A DNA stretch of 64,000 bases from Thelephora terrestris (GCA_015956445.1 WIUZ02000012.1:620001-684000); one strand, 5' to 3'. Numbered from the stretch's first letter, positions 44,701 through 57,696 are shown. Made by a program: numbers and translations. The notes: generated by a model not told the origin, from the sequence alone.

Positions 44701-45909
44701 GACGTTCCGAGACGACAGGTCTGCAGCGTTCTTCACGATCGAGCACACGCTCGAGATTTGGGGGACCAATTCGACGTTGGAGGATAAAGAAGTATACCTT
44801 GACGTCATCGCTTTCGATCTGGGCGACAAGGAATGGAGAGGTGGGGTGGAGAAACGAAAGGTCTGTTTAAAGAAGAATTCTGCCACGGAGTTGTTCAAGG
44901 GTCCTCTGCCTGGTCAACCGATCCGGACGAAGGAGAGTGAGGTGCCCAAGCCGATCGTCGTTTCAGCTAGGTTATTAGACGTGGACTCCGGGGAGGTGCT
45001 CGGGAGATACTCAAATTGGTGAGTCACTGCGCAACTTTCTCACTGGCACGTAGATCCGTTGCGATCTGGGCATTCGCTCTTGTCGTCGTTCCATGGTTTC
45101 TCCACTCTATTGGTTTTCTTCAATCTCCGAAGGGAAGGGGGCGAGACCAGAGTTCAGTAACGAGGCCTGAGTCTCTTGACCTGGTTTTGACGCTGCCACC
45201 ACATCATCCCCTCCTCGTCAACCGAGGCTGCCCTGTGACAAAGAATGATGATATCACAAAGCTGGCGTGCGTGCGGTCTGGTCATGAAAGTGTTTGGCGG
45301 GACGCGCGGGGTATGGCCCCCCGTCTCGGGTCGCCCATGAGCGGTCTCCGCGTCGCTTCTATGCGTAAACGAACGGGTCGTGAGCCCGGGGGGGCGGGGA
45401 ATGATGACCCCGAGCGCATCAGTTTGCGTTCATCCCCCACCCCCTCCATCATTTATCATTACTACCATCCTCACTAAACATTACTTCAAACCCAAGCCCC
45501 ATTTTCGGTCTTTCCATTTTCCTCTTCCTCCCCCATATCACCCCACACCTTCCTTGATTGCCGGTTCAAAAAAGGAGCCTGCGAACTCTCCACTGACGAA
45601 TCCCTTCGATCTCTATATAAATCTAGGCCCGAGCCGTTCAAATATCTTACGTTCCCGACGCCTCAAGAAGTCTCGCTCAAGCTTGACGTTTCTACAACGG
45701 ACGGAGGAGGCCCTCATTCGGACTGTGACGCTATCCGTGTCGGGGTCGAGATGCCGATCAAGGGGTTGGTCCTGGACGTTGAGGGCGAGGACGCTAAATG
45801 GAGCGACCAGGCTCTGGACGTCGTTCCTGGCGATGATCAGGTTGTGAGAGTCTGGAACCTGAAGGGGAGGAAACTCAAGGCGAGATATCTGGGCGACGGG
45901 AACGCGTAG
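41773..45909 (+). CDS. Beta-mannosidase, glycoside hydrolase family 2
   Basis: Releases terminal beta-mannose from manno-oligosaccharides. No signal peptide is seen (MGVEELIEGWSFTEI), so an intracellular enzyme of the GH2 'BMA-B' sort is likely. Seventeen exons: 41773-41919, 41981-42011, 42077-42195, 42249-42268, 42323-42508, 42565-42919, 42982-43102, 43159-43195, 43244-43409, 43465-43558, 43609-43623, 43676-43967, 44040-44114, 44203-44251, 44361-44404, 44455-45018, 45627-45909; 865 residues. Domain order: sugar-binding domain (FVGLHEWDVQWVGEKEWAFK), GH2 core (KAGYNYGWDWGPVL, GSNWIPADSF, NMVRVWGGGIYE), acid/base Glu in AGNNED, nucleophile Glu in VSEFGMQGYP, NFRHAFDIESYVYYTQ, WQMNDCWPVTSWSIVD, then beta-sandwich tail ending ARYLGDGNA. 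Exons 4 and 11 are 20 and 15 nt. The last intron is 608 nt. If it were not spliced, translation would end at the TGA at 45020-45022, losing the last 94 residues. Confidence 0.92.
45019..45626 (+). other. 608 nt intron of the beta-mannosidase gene
   Basis: It runs from GTGAGT at 45019 to TAG at 45626 in phase 2. It is roughly ten times the usual intron length here. The inside has a G/C-rich middle part (about 45290-45430) followed by a pyrimidine-rich part. No coding potential was recognised. Confidence 0.65.
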
Positions 45910-47004
45910 AGTGATGTGCGTTGGTGAGCTCAAGCAACCTGAGAGATCGGTCTGCTTACCCACACTTTCTCTCCCCTTACCGTCCGCGCCGAAGTGAAGC
46001 AATCCTCATGCCTATTCGAGCATAGCGAAAGCTGAACCACACGCCAATATATTTGAAGAGGACGTAAGTTCTAGGTCAGTAACGTTATCATTGATGCCGG
46101 GGGAGATGTGGGATGTAATCGGCTGAGAGAGCGCTGGTTACTCGACCAAGATCAATGCGAGCGGACTAGTACCCTTGTTGCGTTACTACTAGCTTCAACA
46201 AAGATGGAAGAATATAGGAACATCTCTTTGTCTAATTAGGGGAGGGAGATGGACGGAACAAAGGAGATAATAATAAAGGAAAAGGAACCCAGAAGAGAGA
46301 CAAGCATTGACAAAGCTGGTGAGGGAAAGCCAGTGAGAATAATGGAAAAGAGGAACCAGAAAGCGGGAAATGAGAAAACGAGTTGGATTATGAGCCACCT
46401 GGGAAATGTTCTACGATAAGATCGGGAGGGGGTCGAACGGGTGGAATGTAGGGTGATCCGAAGGTAACGAATAAAGCGTGGGTGGTGTGAGCGTGCCGCA
46501 GGCGAAAGGACGATTGCGATACGTGCGTTCTCTAACTCCTGGGAACGTGTACTGATGGAGAGAGTGAAACAGCAAGTGATGTGTACTGTACAGGAAATGT
46601 TGGTACAACGGAGGCAGAGGAAGGGAGTAAGGGGAGGGCTTAAGAGAAGAAGACCGTAAAGGAGACAGAGAGACAGGATGGAAGGACCAAAAAAGGACAG
46701 TAACAAACTGTCGGGGCAGTCTCTGAGTGAGGATTGACCAGAAGGAAGAAGAACGGAGGGAAAGAAGAGCCGCCACATAAGATTATAAGGCAGAAACCAG
46801 AGAGACCGCAGATGCAAAACATTGGAGACGGAACCCAAAAGGAAGAGAGGACAAAAAGCCATATGCAAAACTAAAGGATGGTGTGGTGGCTTGGACGTCT
46901 CATGGGAGAGGGTAGGCCCGGATCCAGGAAGACGCACCAGATTAGGTGTTGTAGGCAGGACGGACGGTGGAATGGCGGATAGGAAACAAGCGGGAGAACG
47001 TCTA
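45910..47004. other. Intergenic region with a strand-asymmetric purine stretch
   Basis: Between the convergent beta-mannosidase and Rheb genes. From about 46200 to 46900 the + strand is strongly purine-rich (many GGAAAG/GAGAGA words) and the - strand correspondingly pyrimidine-rich. This creates a long, hydrophobic but meaningless - frame. It probably includes the 3' UTR of Rheb. Confidence 0.5.
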
Positions 47005-47864
47005 TCACATGAGGACACATTTGCTGGCGGGAGGTTCGAATTTGGAGGAGGGGGACTGTTTCTCGATTTCGCCTAGACAGAGTTCAAACACTTTGGCTAT
47101 TGAACGGGATCAGATTCTGGGGAAGTAATGGGTGGTGGGTGGTTAGTACGTACCAACGTTTACATTGGTCTTTGCACTAGTCTCGATCCAGGCAGCGTGA
47201 TTCTCAGTTGCGAGACCTTTGCCTTCGTCGGGGGATACCTGTCTGAGAGTCCTATAAGAACATAAATTGGAAATCAAACGCCACTGCGGGCTGAGGGCTG
47301 GTATTATACCTTTGGGCAAGGTCGTTCTTGGCGCCGACGATGACACAAGGTATTGAGGACATGCCGCAGAAGTTGACGATCTTGTCGTACACGATTTGAA
47401 CCATTTCGAAGGATTTCCTGGACGTGACTGAATATACAAGAACGAAGCCGTGGATTCCGATGGCGTGTTTGGAGTTGAGTATCGAGTACTCGTCCTGTGT
47501 GAGGTAGAGAGAGGGGTCAGTCCGCAGCACGCATCAAAGCGGAGGGATGATGGGGTTTGGAGTGTGGCTGTGACTGACCTGACCAGCAGTGTCGATGATG
47601 TCGCACTCATATTCGGTGCCCTTGTGGTTGATGCTCTTCGAGAAGGTACTTTCTATGGTCGGGTAATAAGACTCGATGAAGTTGTTGTCGATGAACTTGA
47701 TGACCAAGGATGTCTTCCCTATTGAAATGAGTGTTAGAGAGGAGGGCGTCGGGGGAACGAGAAGGAGGGGAAGGGTGACAGTGAGACGGGGGAAGGGTTG
47801 ACTGACCGACTGAACGGGAGCCAAGCACGGCAATCTTACGCTTCTTGAGGATGTCGCCGGTCAT
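47005..47864 (-). CDS. RHB1: Rheb-type small GTPase
   Basis: Rheb is a farnesylated Ras-family GTPase that activates TORC1 and affects amino-acid uptake. Exons in transcript order: 47864-47807, 47718-47579, 47494-47310, 47251-47154, 47096-47005; 190 residues. G1 reads GSRSVGKTSL, with the Arg characteristic of Rheb instead of the Ras Gly12-Gly13 pair. The switch I/effector region is FIESYYPTIESTFSK, G3 is DTAGQDEYS, G4 is GAKNDL (Rheb has NKKD/GAKxDL-type variants), and G5 is ETSAKTN. The C-terminus has a CVLM CaaX box, consistent with farnesylation. All four introns are GT-AG, and the last contains a textbook ACTAAC branch site close to its 5' end. The start ATG gives MTGDILKKRKIAVLG, matching family N-termini. 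Confidence 0.94.
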
Positions 47865-50800
47865 TGCAGAGAGGGGAAGGGGGTGGAGAGGAGGAGGGGG
47901 AAGGAAATTCGGGGAGTGGAAGGATTAATGGAATGGGGGGAGGATTATAAGTAGGATGGTGACGAAAACGCTGATTCGGATCGGTCAATCGACAACCGAC
48001 GTAAAACGAACCCGCGCCTGAATATTTCTTTCTTTCTTCTTCAACAACAAAGTAATTCTAGCCGTGGTTCACCGCCACTACCCACGGCCGCAGAGACCGA
48101 GCGCAGCAAGAAAAAGCGAGAGAGAGAGAAAAGGAGAGCAAGCACAGGTTGGGGAGGAACAAGCGTTGAATATGAAATTGGCCGCTGCTATATGGGCATG
48201 CTCCGACGGTGGGAGTCTCACATGCGTCGACTGAGGTCAGCAAACCCCTGTTTTTCAACGGACGGCGAGGGATCCAAACACGGTCATTTCTGCTCATCGC
48301 CCATGGCAGGTCGACGCGCCCTTGTTGCATCTGATTCTCTCGTCGGCCGTGGTCCAGTCCCTGGGTCTCCATTCGCTATATGTGATCGAACTATATCACC
48401 CCTTTCCAGCGCTTCACGAACGCTACCTCCCCTTTCCAGACCAAGCCAACCGGGGATGTCTGAGCTCGCTATGTGTTAGTTGCCCACCCTCCGGCGGCTA
48501 GATCACCTCATGGCTTCAAAACGAACAGCAGAAAATCTGCTGATGCGGGGGTCCCGTTAGGCGTCCGATGATCAACAACCCCAACCAACCGCATCTCTTG
48601 CGTTTCCAATCTCATTCCCTGCGTGAGTTCCACCTCCGGCTCCAGTCGATATCAGATCCTTTACCCCACACCCTCGAAACAGGAATCGGACTTACTGTTG
48701 CGCCTATACGTGCCCAATAAATCCAAGGCGTGGGCTCGAAACACAACCAGGCGGAACCACGAGTCGTTGGTTCATCCGCTCCTCGGAACGCCCGGTGGCT
48801 TTTGAAGAAAAAATAACCTAAACCCGCTTCAACGATCTACACCGAGATATCTCCTTCGGAATTCCCCGTCTCGACTTGGCCCTCATATTGTCCGATGCTA
48901 CATATGCCTTTCGCAGATTATCGATTGCGCCCGAAAGGCAAGCGAGCTTTCATTCATTCGATCCTACACGTGCATGGGCCCATCAAAACCGTGGCCGGAT
49001 ACTCGTGCATCTCCACCCCTCCGACGAGAAACGTTCATCCATCGACCAAAGGGGGCTACGTTTACGTCAAATGTACGATGGTAAGAGGAGGAAAAGGATC
49101 AGGGACTTGAGCGGATAGTCTTACGGTCCGTTTGATGCATCAGAGAATCGACGGAAGGCAGAAGTTACGGATGGGGTTACCCATTGCATTCTTTGCGCAC
49201 GTTGGTTCCGAGAAAGATCTGGGGAAAAATCCTGCATCCCGGTTGAGTGATTTTTCACCTACCGATCTCGTTTCGAACTTTTTTTTGAAGGGCATACGGG
49301 TCATGCGGTTGGTGAGGAACCAATCAAAACTACCCAGTTTCATTTCGTCACTGCATCCGTTGACGAAGACGGCTTTGAACTTTCCAACATCCGCATACGG
49401 CACGCTCTCATTGTTCCTCCTTCTATACCCTTACAAACTCAAATCCGCCCAACAAGACGGTGTACGTATCGGTACTTGTGTTGAGTTCCGCATACCGGTA
49501 ACGCTTCTTTCAATTGGGCTTAGCCCTCGATATCGATTATTAGTGCACGTTTCAATTGTACTCGCAATCCTTTTTCGCCCAGGAGGGGTCGATCATCCAC
49601 CTATAGTCCCAAATCCGTCCCGACGTCCCATCATGTGCAACTCTACAGATTGTGTGACGTATGCGATACAATTACCTCCGGGCGCCCGCTTCGAAAACCC
49701 AGCGCATGGCGGGCGGCGGTGGTCACACTGTTGTACACCGGGTGGCGTGCGCCCCTGACCACAGCTGCGACCAGGAGGTCGTGTGCTTCAAAACCGAAAT
49801 GTGATTTGGAAGCGACGAAAATGAAATCAGCGTCATATGAGCGCGATCGCCGGTTCACCGGTACACATTATTCCACATGCACACCGCTGAGCTGGTAATA
49901 CCTCCTGGCCGGATATCCGAATCCACCAGAGAACCGATTTTCCAATGCTCCGCGAGCAGATGAGGGCTAAACCTGCTCGATCCTCGAGGTGCTATGATTG
50001 CAGTGCGCGCGTAGTACCTGACGAGCTACTCCACACCTACGTCCCCACACGCATCAGACCAATGGCTCACGCCGTGCTCCGGGGAACATACATTAAATAT
50101 GACTAACTACCCCGATAACAGTGGGGGGAACAAGGTATCGGGCCAGGATTTACGAAGGGGGAACTGCATCGTGTTCCCCAGACTCACCGGATAGATGCGT
50201 CAATCAAATCTCCCCGTCGTATCCGGGCAAGGTTGGAGATTCACGTCCTACCAGCCAGTCCGCTTTCGGCCAAAGGCCTCTTCACATTCATCGTCATAAC
50301 CGTCCGGACGCGAACAAGCGAAAACGTGGTCGAGACCGGAAACGGTATGTAAATCTCAGAACCCAAACTTAGAACGCTAGACTCAACTACAAAAAACCGC
50401 GAGAGCCACTGCCTTCCACGTTGAGCTTGCGCAGGATAGGAAAGGGTCCGTGATCCTTCGAAAGTAGGTTTCTGCATCTGCTTAGTCAATGTGAGCCCTT
50501 CGTGTGATGAATGACGATGGACGCGTGATGCCACGATGCGTCTTGGGATGTACTAGTATACCCTCAACCATTCGCGCGCTCTATGGGTCAATACAAATCC
50601 CGGGAACGAAACGCTGGTGCAAGGACGATCACGTACAACACTTGGGGTCTGCGCGACCCAGTTCAGCCAAGCCATAACACTGTCGCACATCACCCAGATC
50701 CTGAATCGTTATGGCATCCCAAGAGATAGAAGGATAGCAGACAGCATGCGTATGAGAAAGTTAAGTCATCTTACATCCTCAGCACCTTGTTTCAGGTGAC

Positions 50801-53800
50801 CTGAGAACGTAGACCATCGGTTAGAGTCAGATCTGGGTGACGGTCATGAGGTCGGTTGGCGTTTCGTCAGTGTCGTACTCGCGTCGCGAACCCCAAGCGA
50901 CCCCAAACTCGACGTAGCAGGAAAAAAGAATCAGAAAGCCAGGCTCAGTCGGCTTGATGACCAAGGAGGCATGGCTTCGCCCGCGCCCATCGTTCGACAG
51001 CTTGTCGTTAATTAAATGACAGGCCGTGCACCGCTGGCCATCCCATGACCGGGAGTGACTGTGTTCGTTGAGTTCTGGGGGGGATGTATTGATAACGAAG
51101 CCTAGGCGTCAAGAATAATCCCGGGGTCATGCAAAATCACTAAACGCCCACTGATTTTGATCGCTCAATCTCCGACCCAGCGCCTCCTGCCCCCCGCGGT
51201 GCGCCTCCCTTGACTCGTGTTACGCATAATGAAAAAAACGCGGATGCCTCGTGGCGATATTCTGTGATCGCACGTTCGTAGCACTGTGTTTTCCTCCTTG
51301 AGAGATGGACGCGGTCAGCAGCCAGCGACGCGGACGCCTTGGAACCGCAGCTGCATCTTGAAGACGTACACTTTAGTTGAGAGATCGCGATAAACGTAAT
51401 CGGAGCGAAACCTCCCACCTGCTCCCATTCGAAATCTTCGACAGCATTGATTCAAGGGGCTGGACGTTCGGAGAACAATCCAGATCTCTGGATCACTTTT
51501 TGCCTCAACGTCTCCCCGGGCCTTCAAAGAAAACTCGGACATCGAGGTGAGCGTCCCTCAAACGACACGTTCGCTGGGATGATATTCACTCCCCGCGAAG
51601 TAGGACGTGTACGGTTGGTGACGACCAAGAATAGCATCGTGGTCCCACGGCTGCCGATCCACGGAGGCTAGTTGGCAGCGCGGGAACTTTTCCCCAGACG
51701 ATGTTCGAGATCGTGCCAGACCACATGCATGGATTTGATCGCCATGCGAAAGAAAGGTCCCCAAAATCGTAGCGCCGTGGTTCCTCAGGCCTCGGGAATG
51801 ATTCAAACAGCGGGTTTCCTATGAGTCCGGGAACAAGAAGAAAGCCGATGAGTAGGCAATGTGACTGTAAGTTTCTGAAGGCGCCAGCTGTTTGAGGGAC
51901 GTCGGTCCGATACAACCGCAGAGCAGGTCCTGCAATTAAACGTTAGATGGAGTTAGTATTACTTGAAAGGCGCCAACGATGCATATTGACCGTCCCTGCC
52001 ACGAGGTTCACTCCGCCTTAGCGAGGGAGAATTGCGTGACCCCGTCGTTTTGACGGCGGAGGCAAGTGCCGTTTGCAGATCTGAGACGACCCGACGTCTC
52101 ACCGAACAGGAACGTGCGTTTTCAAACATCACGGGTCGGGCCTCGGACTCTGGTTACGAAAGCTGTGTGAACGCACACTCACGAAATCATTGACATACAT
52201 CCCATGTGGGCAGCGAAGTCCGTTTTTTCGGACGGGACGTTGACCGGTCGGATCTCGAAACGGTGAGAAGGAAGGGTTTGTGACGCGTGGACGTTAACCG
52301 CGAACCGCTTCCGTTACGAGAAATCCAGGGAATGGACTTCAAGGACGACTTCGAAATCTCCTAATATGCGGTTCACCCCCTTCGACGGATCCAGGATCGA
52401 AAGAAGAGTCAGTGTTGATCAAAGCTCTCTTCAAGTTCCGGGTCGTCCTCTTATGCTTGCGCGTCCAGCGAAAACGGAACGAGGAATACATCACTCGGAT
52501 GGGTATCCGAATTTCGGGTCTTCGACGGGGGCAGCTGAGGGCTCTCGGACGACAAAGGGTAGTTGTGCGGCCGGAAACAGCGAGCCGTGGGAACGAGGTA
52601 GGTCGTATGGGGTGGGGAATGCAGATTTGAGGGTGACAGATGACGGGACTGGCAGAAGTGGTCACGGAAGCTCCCGCATGAGTGTCTATTGCTGCGGGGC
52701 CTGTACCGGTACGGGGGTGGGCGGCGAAGGACATGTGCTCCGGCTCTGACCTGTCCCGCGGATACCTCCGCGCCTACTAGTAGCTTGATCACTTGATCGT
52801 CACGGTGATCGAACGGAGTCCACCTCGGAAATGCGGCCATCCTAGAGCCATCGCCGTAGTCGTTCTGCGTACTTACAACTGTTGCGAAGAAATCATGATT
52901 GGCTACGCCTGCTGTCGGCTCAGCCGAGTGATTTCCATGTCACGTTATCCATTGAGGCTACAGCCAACATATTTGGTGGTCCGAAAGATGACCGACGCCC
53001 GCTTGCAGAGGTCTAAGGAGATCGGGCCGGACATCCGACTCCGCAGACCTCTATGCTTTTCATTTGCCAAGGATCAATGCACGGGGTACCTCGTTGCACA
53101 AAAAAAAGAAGGTTCATCGTCCATGGCTTGCCTTGCGGATCTAAGCCGACTACTTAATAACTTGATCTCATGACGGGCATGGCACGTGGAATATACAAAC
53201 ATCTAACAAATAAGGACGGGAGTTCTAAGGTGTGATACAATCACCGTCAGTGGTCCAACGCTCGAGACCTTGGCAACGTGTACTCCCAGACATACCGTAT
53301 CAGATAATCCTCAGCCCAACCTCCACCATCAAACCTTGTGACTTGCGCGTATGTAGCTAGCCATGCGAAGTGTCAACAGAATCTATTTCAATAGTTTCGC
53401 GAGCGGCCGAGTCCAGTGCAACCGCCGGAGCGTCGCTAATACAGTCGATTGTGCTGAGATGTTTCAATTTTCAACTTTGCCCTACCTCTGGGTCCGTGGA
53501 CTTCTCAGAAAAATGGCGAGACGTATGGCTGAGAGAGGGTAGATGCTGGAAAATGAGATCATCTGCACTTGTGAAGATGAATCAGGGCGTGAAGCAGTGT
53601 ACAAGCCAAACTTACTTACTAACTTCACGCAAGGGGAATTTGAGAGTGTTTCAATCTCAGACACCCAGAATCGACTGCACGCTGATCAAGATAGTCATGA
53701 CGTGGTGATCGTAGTTAATTCATCACGGTGCATCGCATGGCGCGAGCAAGAGATCATACCTACGTGAAGTTGAGGGCAACCTGGTTTGGTATCTGCACAA

Positions 53801-54997
53801 CAACAACGATGATGAAGTATTTGATGGCCTGTTCTGGATTGTGCGAACCTCCCCCGAAATCTTGAGCAACATCCTTGTTGCGATAGATGTGCCAAACGAG
53901 AACAGTGAACGTAGAAGTTTCTATGCATGGACTCTCATGAGCAGCACTCTACTGTAATTTATAAGTAACTACTACCAAACGTTGTCCCGATCGAAATCGC
54001 AAACATTCTGAGCAAGGAATCGAGCGCGGAAGCAACTGCGGGGTGTGGGCTGGGATTGGGGGATAGATTAACTGCAGACTGCGGCCGCTGAACATCGGAT
54101 ACCCCATGATTGTGGTGACAAATCTTGCAGTGCCAGAGTCGCCAAGTGGGTCACAAATATCTTGTTTTTGAAGGTTATTGCGTACGTCCCAAAGCGAAAC
54201 CATGCTATATGTTCGGCAATCCGAAGAAACACGGCGCGCATCGGCGTAACAAGGCCATCTGAATAAGCCAGGCAGGACCTGAGAAATTTCCTTGGACGGT
54301 GGGACCATGTTATAGTCGGGCACGACCATCGCGGATGATGGCCGATGGCGCATTGGGTTCTAGTGGGTTCTATATGGTGTTTTCGCTTGTATCGGGGTAG
54401 GGTCAGTGGGATGTGAGCCACGCCGCCACTCAGCCAAATCTGATCCGATGGTGGCAGGTGACGGGACGCGCAAAACGGGCGGTGAAACAACTAATCCAAC
54501 GGAGCGTAGGGGAAAGGTCCCGCCCTGGCTTAGCGTGCGCTGTTGGCCTGTTTCCTGCGGTATGCGAGGGTAGGAGGAAGTCCAGTAGTTTTGTGGCAGA
54601 GACATGGACTCGGAACCGAAGGTAGATGACGACGCCCACCACAGCCGTCGTGTCTATGGTAAACAGAGATGGAAACCCTGGCGGAGGGAAGGTGAAAACG
54701 CTCGCTTGAAGAATCGGGCGCAGACCGCTCAACGTCATTCATCAAGACATTTATCCCGAGAAGGCCTTAGAGAGTGTCCTGCTCTTCATTCCATTGAGAC
54801 GGCGAGAAATGTCGATGCGAAGGGAGGGGAAGTGAGCTCGACCTCAAACGTCGGGGTTTGATCGAAGTCGAAGCGCCGCGCTGTCATGCTATTGATCGGG
54901 CGATTCACCCTGATACCCTCCCCTCAACTCCCGCTAAACCCTTCAGTCGTTTCCTTCGCTCGCAACGGCCACCACGACGACTTTCCCCGGTTAAGCG
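47865..54997. other. Long region without a supported gene
   Basis: About 7 kb. The first few hundred bases are the Rheb promoter, with a CT-rich tract near 48017-48045. Short open segments read like protein (48623-48805, 48895-49110, 49132-49758) but neither a domain nor an in-frame splice chain was found. A - strand run at 53650-54490 has hydrophobic fragments that might be a decayed membrane protein. No terminal repeats or transposon domain were recognised. It is the largest unexplained stretch of the window. Confidence 0.45.
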
Positions 54998-56695
54998 ATG
55001 ACTAGTTCATCTACTCCTTCCCTGGCTCAATTCGACGCTCCCGCGCCAGCTGAGAGTTCGGGAGCTTTAATCAAACCGTTACCACCTGACTTGTTGCTCG
55101 TCGTCTTCATTCATGGGTACGTTGCCTCGTCTACACTCGTCCTTGGCTCGTGCACTGAATGCATCGGGTCTCGATATCTCGTTTTCGTTTGCGCTGGGCG
55201 TGAATTGTGGTTACCAGGTTCAAAGGGACTGATTCGACGTTCAGTTCGTTCCCGAAGCGGTTGGAACATGTACTGTCGAAATCGATCGATAACGTGGTGA
55301 CCGAGTGCCTAGTTTTTCCAGAGTATGAGGTAAGCCCATGAGTTGACATTCCTCCAATGCTAAAGCTAACGTCAACGTTAACGGGCTTGCAGACTAAAGG
55401 AGAACTGGTACCTCACCCTTAAACTCACTCAAAGTGAAAAATTCTAACTGAAACCACCACCCATCGATACTTCCCAGACAGCCGCTGTTGAGGTGTTTTC
55501 TGAATGGCTGACGAAGCTAGTTGTCGAGAAGGAGGTTGCCGGAGGAAAGGGTGGTGGTGCGGGAAAAGCCAAAATTGTGCTTTGTGGTCACAGGTATGTC
55601 TTCTGCGTCACCCGTTATGATAAAGTGAAGATTGCAATGCGGTAAACTAGTATGGGTGGATTGCTCGCCGCGGATGCCCTCATCCAATTCGTTCAGAATC
55701 GACCAGATGCGGATGCCCCTCTCTGGCCGAGGATTGTCGCCTGCTTGGCGTTTGATACACCGGTATGCTCTGACCCCGCACTTTGCGTTGCCGAGACTCA
55801 GTACAACCCATGCAGTACCTGGGATTACACCCTCATGTATTCAAGCATCAGGTAACCAAGGCGGCCGAAGTCGTCCAAACGACCCAAACTTTTGTTTCGG
55901 ACTTCATGAAGACAATTAACAAGAACAACCAACCATCAACAATTGGCTCAACCAAGAAACCTGTAGCTGCTTTGCTTCCTCCAGAGCCTACGAATGGCGC
56001 CGGTGGATTCTGGCAAAAGTGGGGGCCCACAGCGCTAGCTGTCGGAGGAGCTGTGATCGCAGCTGGCGCTGCTGCGAGCGCTGCGTATTACAAGAAAGAC
56101 GATATTGGGATTGGGTATACGTGGGCCGTTGATCACATGAAATACGTTGGAAGCCTCTGGGATAACGATGAACTGAACAAGCGAGTGGACACCCTTGTTG
56201 ACTGTGATAAAAAGATGGGGATTCTGTTCAGAACGTGAGTGAGCTCCTCGTTCTCTCACATCGAAACTGAGGGTGAGCCCGAATACCGTCAGGTTCTACA
56301 CGCTATTGCCCGCGAACCCGCCCTCGTTCATGGATCACCGGACATTTATCGTCTTACCAAAGCGAAAATTCAGTTTCAGCACTCCAAACCAAGGGGACGT
56401 TGCGGACCACTTCCTCAAGGCACCCAATGGTCTCGCAAGCGACGAAATCCAGGCGCATACAGGGATGTTTGAAGCCAAAACAAACGACGGGTACTACCAG
56501 CTCGGGTTGGAAACCTCAAGGGTGATCCGGGAAGCTGTTATGTTGGCGAGAGGCGTCGTCGAAGCGGAGTCGGAGAAGGTTAAGCATGATATCGCTGCCA
56601 ACGAGGAGCTGACATCCGCTATGAGGGATGTGAAGGAGGCTCCGGGGTCTGTGGTGGATGCCGTACGGGCCGGTCAAAACCAGAAACAAGCGTGA
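54998..56695 (+). CDS. Alpha/beta-hydrolase with GHSMGG nucleophile (DUF676-like serine esterase)
   Basis: Probable lipase or esterase. Seven exons: 54998-55116, 55218-55329, 55393-55407, 55478-55593, 55651-55762, 55816-56234, 56293-56695; 431 residues. The oxyanion-hole region reads LLLVVFIHGFKGTDSTFSSF, the nucleophile elbow is LCGHSMGGLLAADAL (Ser within GHSMGG, about residue 122), and AFDTPYLGLHPHVF follows as in DUF676 proteins. A glycine/alanine-rich hydrophobic segment at about residues 206-232 (ALAVGGAVIAAGAAASAAYY) suggests membrane attachment. A candidate catalytic region is HRTFIVLP. The C-terminus is a charged helix. The third exon is 15 nt (TKGEL) and keeps phase. All introns are GT-AG. 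Confidence 0.85.
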
Positions 56696-57696
56696 CGCGA
56701 TTTGGTATCAACGTGCGTAGGATGCTGAGGCGTTTGGTCTCGTTGTTTGACGGAGACCGTGATTCTGTTCTTGTGTACATTCGCGAGCCGACCTTCTGTA
56801 TTGTAAGTTTTTGATAATTTATGCGCAGTGCTTTTTTTCGGGAGCCCGTTCATGGGCCCGAAGATTCCGATTGGCGCTTGTTAACTCACAACGAGCGGCT
56901 GGGCACGGGGCCCGAAGCCAGGTTCCGATGTAACTTAGCTAGGTTCGAGGTTAGATGACTTAACTTGACCCTGGATATCGTGACGCCGGAGCACTGTCCG
57001 TCGGGTTAGAACAGAAATGAGAGCCGAAATAGGTTCACTTTGGAGCGAGCCCAACGCCGGTTAAAAGAAAGGTTGCGAAAAGGACGGACCTTGGTGAAAC
57101 AGCGGGCTAAAGGGGTCAAAGTGGATGCTGATTGAGTAAGTATCCGTGGGGTAAAGAGTGCACTGGCAGACGAACATCTGTGGCCTTTTAAAGGCCCTCC
57201 GCTGCGTCCGGCCACTGAGGCTATTTTCAAATCGCGCAGTTGGACTCGTGATTCTTGGTCACTGGTGTTGCGCTCACCGCTCGACGCTCACCTGACCTTG
57301 CAAGTCATGGGTTCGGAGTGAATCTAACCCTAGCTACTTTCTCCTACTCTTGGCACTAGTCTGGCGTTCAAGCTTCAAGCTTCAAGAGTCGTTGAGTTTC
57401 ATTGGTGTGTGCGGATCCGGAGTTGCGGAAGACCCGAGATGCTAGCCTGGTGTAGATGCCGCTTAGTCCCACCCTTTTGGGATGTATATATATATCCAAG
57501 GCTTTAAGATCTTACGGGCAGGCCGCTCATTCCTGTACGTTGTTACCCTGGAAAATAAATGACGCTGTCATTAAGCGGTAACGCGAACGGAACTTAAAAA
57601 CCCGAAGTCTGACCGCATCCCCTCTTCGTTAAGGATTTCTCTGCACACACACCGTCAATACCCATCATATCCCTAAACCCAGCAAACGCTCGCCAA
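56696..57696. other. Intergenic region, hydrolase to acyl-CoA ligase
   Basis: Contains an alternating TA run at 57485-57495 that could act as a TATA element about 200 nt before the ligase ATG. There is also a direct repeat of a 7 nt CTTCAAG-type unit around 57366-57385. No coding sequence was seen. Confidence 0.5.

Noticed and set aside
46236-47018. 260-codon open frame on the - strand with many hydrophobic residues
   Set aside because: It overlaps the last Rheb exon in another frame and comes from a pyrimidine-rich tract. It has no domain and repetitive Leu/Ser/Pro/Phe composition, as expected from base skew alone.
53650-54490. Hydrophobic fragments on the - strand that might be a decayed membrane protein
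   Set aside because: Fragments such as EQAIKYFIIVVVVQIPNQ look membrane-like, but no consistent frame, splice chain or family could be assigned, so no feature was called.
57300-57345. GGGTTCGGAGTGAATC-like string resembling a tRNA T arm
   Set aside because: No matching acceptor, D or anticodon stems could be folded around it.
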